Assembly: GCF_949628265.1 (NCBI RefSeq) | Contig: NC_088787.1 | Location: forward strand, 3,462,501-3,526,500 | Reading direction: 5' to 3' | From: Cloeon dipterum | Taxonomy: Eukaryota; Arthropoda; Insecta; Ephemeroptera; Baetidae | Length of the DNA stretch: 64,000 nucleotides | In this document: positions 58,955 through 64,000 of the stretch, piece after piece | Numbering within the stretch: the stretch's first letter is position 1 | How the letters are laid out: every line of letters begins with the position of its first letter | Notes under the pieces: generated by a model | What the model was told of the DNA's origin: nothing | What the model saw: only the letters and a program-made list of their open reading frames with translations | Database searches by the model: none | Translations under genes and position numbers: made by a program

Positions 58955-61317
58955 TTAATTTTGCGGAATTTCAATCAGTATAGAATTATAATGAAGAGAC
59001 ATTTAATAGAAACACACGTCAAAGATAACCCTTAGCTGTTCCAATTTTTTAATGTTGAGAAATATCTGCTAACTTGATATTAAAACGGAGAAAACAATCA
59101 AAGTTTTTAATTATGCAAAGTTTGTTTAGCAAGATTGACACTTAAAACTGTGTCCTTTCGCATGCAACTATTTTTTCCTCACAAGTCGATTAAACACGCA
59201 TTCTATAGCACGTTATGTAAAAGCAAAGTTTCAGCAATTCTAATAATATTTTGTAATTTTTCAATTTTCTAAATCGATTGTCAAGCGTAATTTCTGCGAC
59301 GTTTGTAACTTGATATTCTAATAAAATATTTGAAAAAATCAAACAACTTTTATTTCTCGATGATTGTCACCTTGAGTATTTTTAAATCGATTAACCATGA
59401 AGTTTTCCTCTTTATGCAACCCGCCAGAAATTTGGCACGCGACCAGAGACAAGAGTGACGTCAGCGACAATGAATGGTTTGGAAGACGGCTGACAGCGCC
59501 AGCAATGAATGAATGAATGGCATTCCCAGCTAGAAGAAGCAGGCGTTATGGAAAAACTGCGCATATTCCAATGTTATTAGTGTTTTGGAAGCCGCTCTGG
59601 TTTTGGATTGCATTTATTTATTATTCACGGCATTGGAAACGTAACTTGAATTGTCAGAACACCTAAAACAGCTTAAAAATATTTTATTTACGAGTAAAAA
59701 AACCCTGCTAGCTCGCATTTTCAAAGACATTTCATTTTCTGTTTTGAAAAAGTCTAATTTTATTTAATCTTTATCAGGATTCAGCTACTCATGTAACCCT
59801 AGTCATAATTCAGAAGGTTATTTTCTGCATTTTCATTTTTAAATTCCTCATCAAATGCTGCGATTAAAAATTCTTATTCTTGCGCAGCAGCAATTTCTGG
59901 ATTGCTCCTTGGAAGCACCTTGACCAATTATGGGGAAAATAATCAGCTTGGCCTGTTGGAGGGTGGCGAGGGTGAATTGAGATGACTCATGACGAAAACA
60001 CCTGTCCAATGATTAACTTTCAATTAATTAATATTTTTTAATCTAGAATTGACAGGTGCATTTATATTTTACGAGTTAAATTAGTTTTAATTGGCTCAAG
60101 CAGCTGGTCGGTTGGATGGAGCGAGACAAGAGAGAAAAAGGCGCGGTTCCTGTTTTTTTGCTCTCGAGAGTACAGCGCGATTAAAAGTCAAATTAGCAGC
60201 TTGTCTCGCACACAACAAGAACACGTTTTTCGTGTTGCTTTTGATAGAGCGAGAGAGATGAGAGAGATCGCTGCTCTTTGACTTTTTCTCTCCTCTCCGC
60301 CGGCGCGCAATCAGTGCCAGTTGCGGCTACTTGACTGATCTTATTAATCACCAGAACACGTTTGTAAAACTACAGTTGCCACCCAGTCCTTTATCTCGTG
60401 GAAACAAATGTTTTTTAAAAGCCAATCCCGATGTTTTAGACTGGCTTCTGAATCAAAGGAGATGCGAGCGAGAGGTGGTCTGATTTTTTTAATAAAAGCA
60501 GCGCAGGCGAAAACGCCGCGACACCAAAAGAGACGAGTGAGAAACCGAGAGTGGCTCGTTTTAAGAGCATTGGACTGTAATTTGTTTCATACAGTTCATT
60601 TTTTTAAATTTAAAATAAAAAATAAATGCCATTCAGAGATAGTTTAATCCAGCATCTTAATAAATAATTGTCAAATATCAGTGATTTTCTGTTAATCGAT
60701 TTTCATCTTTATTGGAAAATCAAAATATGCGATAGCTTTTTAATTGTGTCAAAATTAAATTTCAACTACGAAGTGCTGCATGAGCTTTATTACTGCGGAC
60801 ACTGACCTGACGAGAACGAAAAGCGAGAGCCAAAATGAATCTCCGCGCAAAACGTCTTTTTTTCGGCCGATCACGTGACTTGATTCGCGAGGTGGAGGCC
60901 ACCGCCCGGCGCTCTGCACAGCAACAGCACACAACGAGAAGAGGAGCCGCGAGAGAGGCACGCACGCGGGGTGAGTTCGCTCTCTTGCGATATTTTGTCG
61001 ATGCGCATTGAGACTCTTATTAATAAGGTACATTCAAATTCATAGTTTGGTCAAAAACGTTTCTAAAAAGCATTTTCTTTTTACTTGGTACTAAATTGCA
61101 AAGAGAAATGATTGTGTTTTTTGAACTCTGTACATTTTTTATTTGCGCAACTGTTCTTTTTAGTGATTTTCTGTCATTTTGGTCAAATTAAAAAAAAAAA
61201 ACTCCAAGTTGTTAGGTGCACAAAAGCCGGGTAAATTTTCGATCCTTTTGCGTCTCGTTCGTCGGTATTAATAAATTCTTTTAAATTTGATTTTTTTATG
61301 CTTTCAGCTCGAACAAA
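58955..61317. other. B6 3' flank and upstream region of yellow-like gene 2
   Basis: 58955-59034 is the relic of the last B6 finger. 59200-59330 matches the B3 3' flank, and the eighth TGACGTCA copy is at 59456-59463. From 60110 to 60330 there are repeated GAGAG motifs (GATAGAGCGAGAGAGATGAG) ending in AATCAGTGCCAGTTGCGG, a GAGA-factor/initiator-like promoter candidate. A probable 5' UTR exon ends before GTGAGT near 60970, and its acceptor TGCTTTCAG ends at about 61308. ORFs within are not supported. Confidence 0.5.
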
Positions 61318-63313
61318 ATGTCCCCGTTCTTTGCCGCCATCTTTTTGCTTGGCCTATGCCTGGCCAACGCCGTCAACTTCACAACCGTCTACGAGTGGGA
61401 CAAATTCGATTTTGTCTGGCCATCAGGAGCGGAAACGGACACTTCAGATAGACAGATTAAACTAAATTTCAATCCGATGAATGTTGACCTTCGTTACATG
61501 GCTGTTTTTGGAGAAAGGCTGATTCTTAGCCTTGACTCGCATTCCAGCATTCCCGCCACTTTGGTGTGGCTGCCAACGAGCGGCACGCCGACTGCACCTC
61601 CAAAACTTGCTCCTTTCCCATCCTGGGATTTACATGTAAGTCTTGAAAGAAAAAATGTAAAAATAAATTTGAAACTTGACGTGAAATCAACTCAATTAAT
61701 AGGAAATATAATTTTAAGAGTGCGGTGTCTTAAATGTCGGACCAATTTTCAAATTACTGCATCTTTTTATTCCTCGCAGTTTTAGATTTGGTGCATGCAA
61801 CATATTTCTTAGACAATCTTCATTCCACTGAGTATATTTTATTAAAAATGGAGCGATGGTATACTCAAAAACAACAAACTGGAGCATTTTTTTCACTTAG
61901 GCAAAATGTATTTCCCTTTTTACAGAAAAAAGACAACTGCGAGACTATTCAGGCGGCCGAAGGAATAGAAACGGACACTGATGGCCGGTTGTGGGTGCTC
62001 GATGAAGGTAGCACAAATTGTCCAAGCAAACTCTGGATTTTCGATCTGCTCAGCAGCGATACAATCGAGCGCGTTCACCAGTTCCCGGATACAGTCGTCT
62101 CTCATTCATATTCCAATAGGTAGCTGCGTGATATAGCGCTGGACAAAACACCAAACGATTACGTTGCGTACATCGCGGACTCTGAATCTGAGCACATCAT
62201 AGTTTACAGCCGAAAAATGGACAAATCCTGGTCAGTTGAAACACCAGGGAGTAAATGGATTTCCTTGGCCCTCTCTCATCCCAGCAAGGGACAGTTGTTC
62301 CTGGGAGGAGATGATTCAAAAGAACTGTATTCGGTGTCTGTGTCCGAGCTGAAGAATGAAGGCGGAAGTGCTGCTGTGAAATTCATCGGCACATGGCATG
62401 AAGAACCCTACAAAATGCTAATCGACAGTTCCAACATCTTGTATGCCGCCTTTCACTTCCAGAATTACACCTCCAACTGGAATATTTCGGAGCCCTTTCG
62501 TGAGCAGCGATTTCATGAGGTAATAATTTATTTGTTGAACCCAAGATTTTCCACACGAGGAAATTTAAAATAGAATTAAAAACTTTTGCTACAAAATAAA
62601 ATACCCTTTAATTTTTCTTATATTCCCGACTATTTTATGCTTTTTCTGGCCAACAATATCAAATCATTCCACTCTTTTAGTTTGGAAAACTGCGTGCTTA
62701 TCGGGCATTTACTTTTGGTTTGGACACGAATGGCAGTTTATGGATGACGGAGAGAAATTCCACTGGGGATGAGAATAAGTTTAGACTACTCCAGGCTGAA
62801 GTCGGCGCCAAATCGTATCAATACAGCACGTCCACTGCAGGTAAATATAAAGTACAATTATGTGCTCTCAATTGCAAGAGAAATACGCAAATATAAATCA
62901 TTTCTGTTCCAAAGTTTGATTTTTCTGCTTCTGAATTGAATGAATTTCCTTACTTAATTGCATGAGAATTAAATTTCTCAATGTAATTCGAAAGAACAGA
63001 CACCGCGCCCACAGAATCTAATCATTCTTCCGTTCCTGATCCTTTTGCAGCTTCGACGAAGCCTCAAGTTAACGTGAATGAAGAGACTTCGGAAGTCGTG
63101 AGAAGCGCGCAAGCTCCAACAATCGGTGGACATGCTGGTCTTGTAGGAAATCACCGCAACAGTCAGTCTTCGAACACAATTCCGATTTTGTTGCTCGTGT
63201 GTTGTTTTGTCATTTTGTGGCTGACCCTGAGGATGAGAAGAATGCAGACCTCTTTCAGGCAGACTCCCTTGGAAAATAACGGGGAAATGCACGTTTTCCC
63301 TGAACGCAATTAG
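61318..63313 (+). CDS. yellow/major-royal-jelly-like protein 2, membrane-anchored, one in-frame TAG
   Basis: Exons 61318-61635, 61926-62519, 62681-62840 and 63051-63313 join in phase to 444 codons before the TAG at 63311-63313. The signal peptide (SPFFAAIFLLGLCLANA) precedes VNFTTVYEWDKF. Family motifs are LRYMAVFGERLILSL, PFPSWDLH, GIETDTDGRLWVLDEG, DIALDKTPNDYVAYIADS, YKMLIDSSNILYAAFHFQNY and FGLDTNGSLWMTE. The C-terminal helix IPILLLVCCFVILWLTL is followed by basic RMRRMQ. In exon 2 a TAG (62121-62123) interrupts SYSNR and LRDIALD with no indel; everything after stays open and conserved. It may be a pseudogene, an allele, or recoded. Exons 3 and 4 are split by an intron absent from yellow-like gene 1. 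AATAAA at 63372-63377. Confidence 0.72.
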
Positions 63314-64000
63314 TTGTCTACTGAGACAAATATAAAATGTCGTGTTTTGCATTGTCAGAAAAAATTATTCAATAAAGGTGAACATAAAATAATCTTTTGT
63401 AAGAATGGTTTGGGGCAAATAAAAATATATATTGCATATATTCCCTTGCTTAACTGTTGGTTTTCCTTAAATCATTCATAATTGTAGAGATGCTGCAAGT
63501 ATGCCAATGGCAAAATATCATTCTCAATAATAATTTTCTAATAAAAACTTGCAAGAATTTCTCGGACGTTCTGCATCATTCTTAGTAACGAAGTTAAATA
63601 ATTTTGACTCTTGCTGAGTTGTCTAATTTAAGATTTTTATTTTTCCTGCTTGCACCACGTTTGACATTTAAAATTAAACAACCAGCAATCATGTGAAAAA
63701 GACTCAATTTGAGAATTTGATTGCATTTATTCGAAGACAGTGTACGCGGTAAGGAAATGATAAATGTTATTATTATCATGAAATATATGAAGCGTCGTGT
63801 TCATTTTGCTATTTAATTCCTGCTGATAATTCAGAGTGAGTCATAAAAATATATTTATAACCAGGAAAACCCGCGTTCGTTTTAGCACGTAGTAAAGGCA
63901 GTCAAATCCTAGCTGCCACTCGTATCGGTCTCTCTGCTCCGCATTTTTCAACTAATGAATATTTCGGTCTTCTAATTTTAAAGGATGGCTCGGTACATCC
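63314..64000. other. 3' flank of yellow-like gene 2, window end
   Basis: AATAAA at 63372-63377 is a good polyadenylation signal, 59 bases after the stop. Beyond it the sequence is AT-rich with no supported exon; the small minus-strand ORF at 63594-63779 has no domain. Confidence 0.5.

Overview
This is a piece of an AT-rich arthropod nuclear genome, almost certainly an insect. Genes carry short phase-consistent introns with GT/AG borders, there are no operons, and the families are insect ones: yellow/major-royal-jelly-like proteins, ZAD-type C2H2 zinc-finger proteins, C-type lectin domains with an odorant-binding-protein-like module, and BTB-BACK-PHR proteins. A UHRF1-like SRA-RING gene argues for a lineage that keeps DNA-methylation machinery, so not a fly; a mayfly or other hemimetabolous insect is a guess I cannot test. 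Exon models were built by hand from splice sites, reading phase and paralogue comparison; exon edges are good to a few bases.

Layout. 1-6.6 kb: one long minus-strand gene encoding a signal peptide, a Ser/Thr-rich stalk, several C-type lectin domains and an OBP-like domain, with two related long-TIR MITEs in its introns. 7.4-11.1 kb: two convergent BTB-BACK paralogues, the second lacking the C-terminal PHR domain. 11.3-11.8 kb: a 246-bp tandem duplication. 11.9-13.0 kb: an unrecognised cysteine-rich, probably membrane-associated protein. 14.3-15.4 kb: a minus-strand C2H2 zinc-finger gene. 16.3-18.3 kb: a minus-strand UHRF1-like SRA + RING gene with no visible UBL, Tudor or PHD part.

20-59 kb: a recent tandem array of two zinc-finger families. 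Family A (A1 20.3 kb, A2 33.1, A3 45.1, A4 53.4) has a tiny CxxC...CxxC first exon, a basic nuclear-localisation stretch and four C-terminal fingers. Family B (B1 25.0-23.1 inverted, B2 28.8, B3 37.2, B4 40.8, B5 49.7, B6 57.1) has a ZAD-like N-terminus and 13 fingers. A1, A2, A3, B2, B4 and B5 are open; B6 has lost only its last finger to a stop; B1, B3 and A4 carry nonsense or frameshift lesions. Long non-coding blocks travel with the genes, and a perfect TGACGTCA palindrome recurs eight times between units from 31 to 59.5 kb.

Two yellow/MRJP-like genes with signal peptides and C-terminal membrane anchors lie at 26.3-28.0 kb (open, inside the array) and 61.3-63.3 kb (one in-frame TAG, just beyond it). 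The most notable items are the lectin/OBP chimera with a probable GC-AG intron, the fast-turnover ZAD-ZNF array with variable DNA-contact helices and mosaic copies, a 140-bp MITE whose empty site is preserved in paralogous blocks, and the single-stop yellow-like gene.
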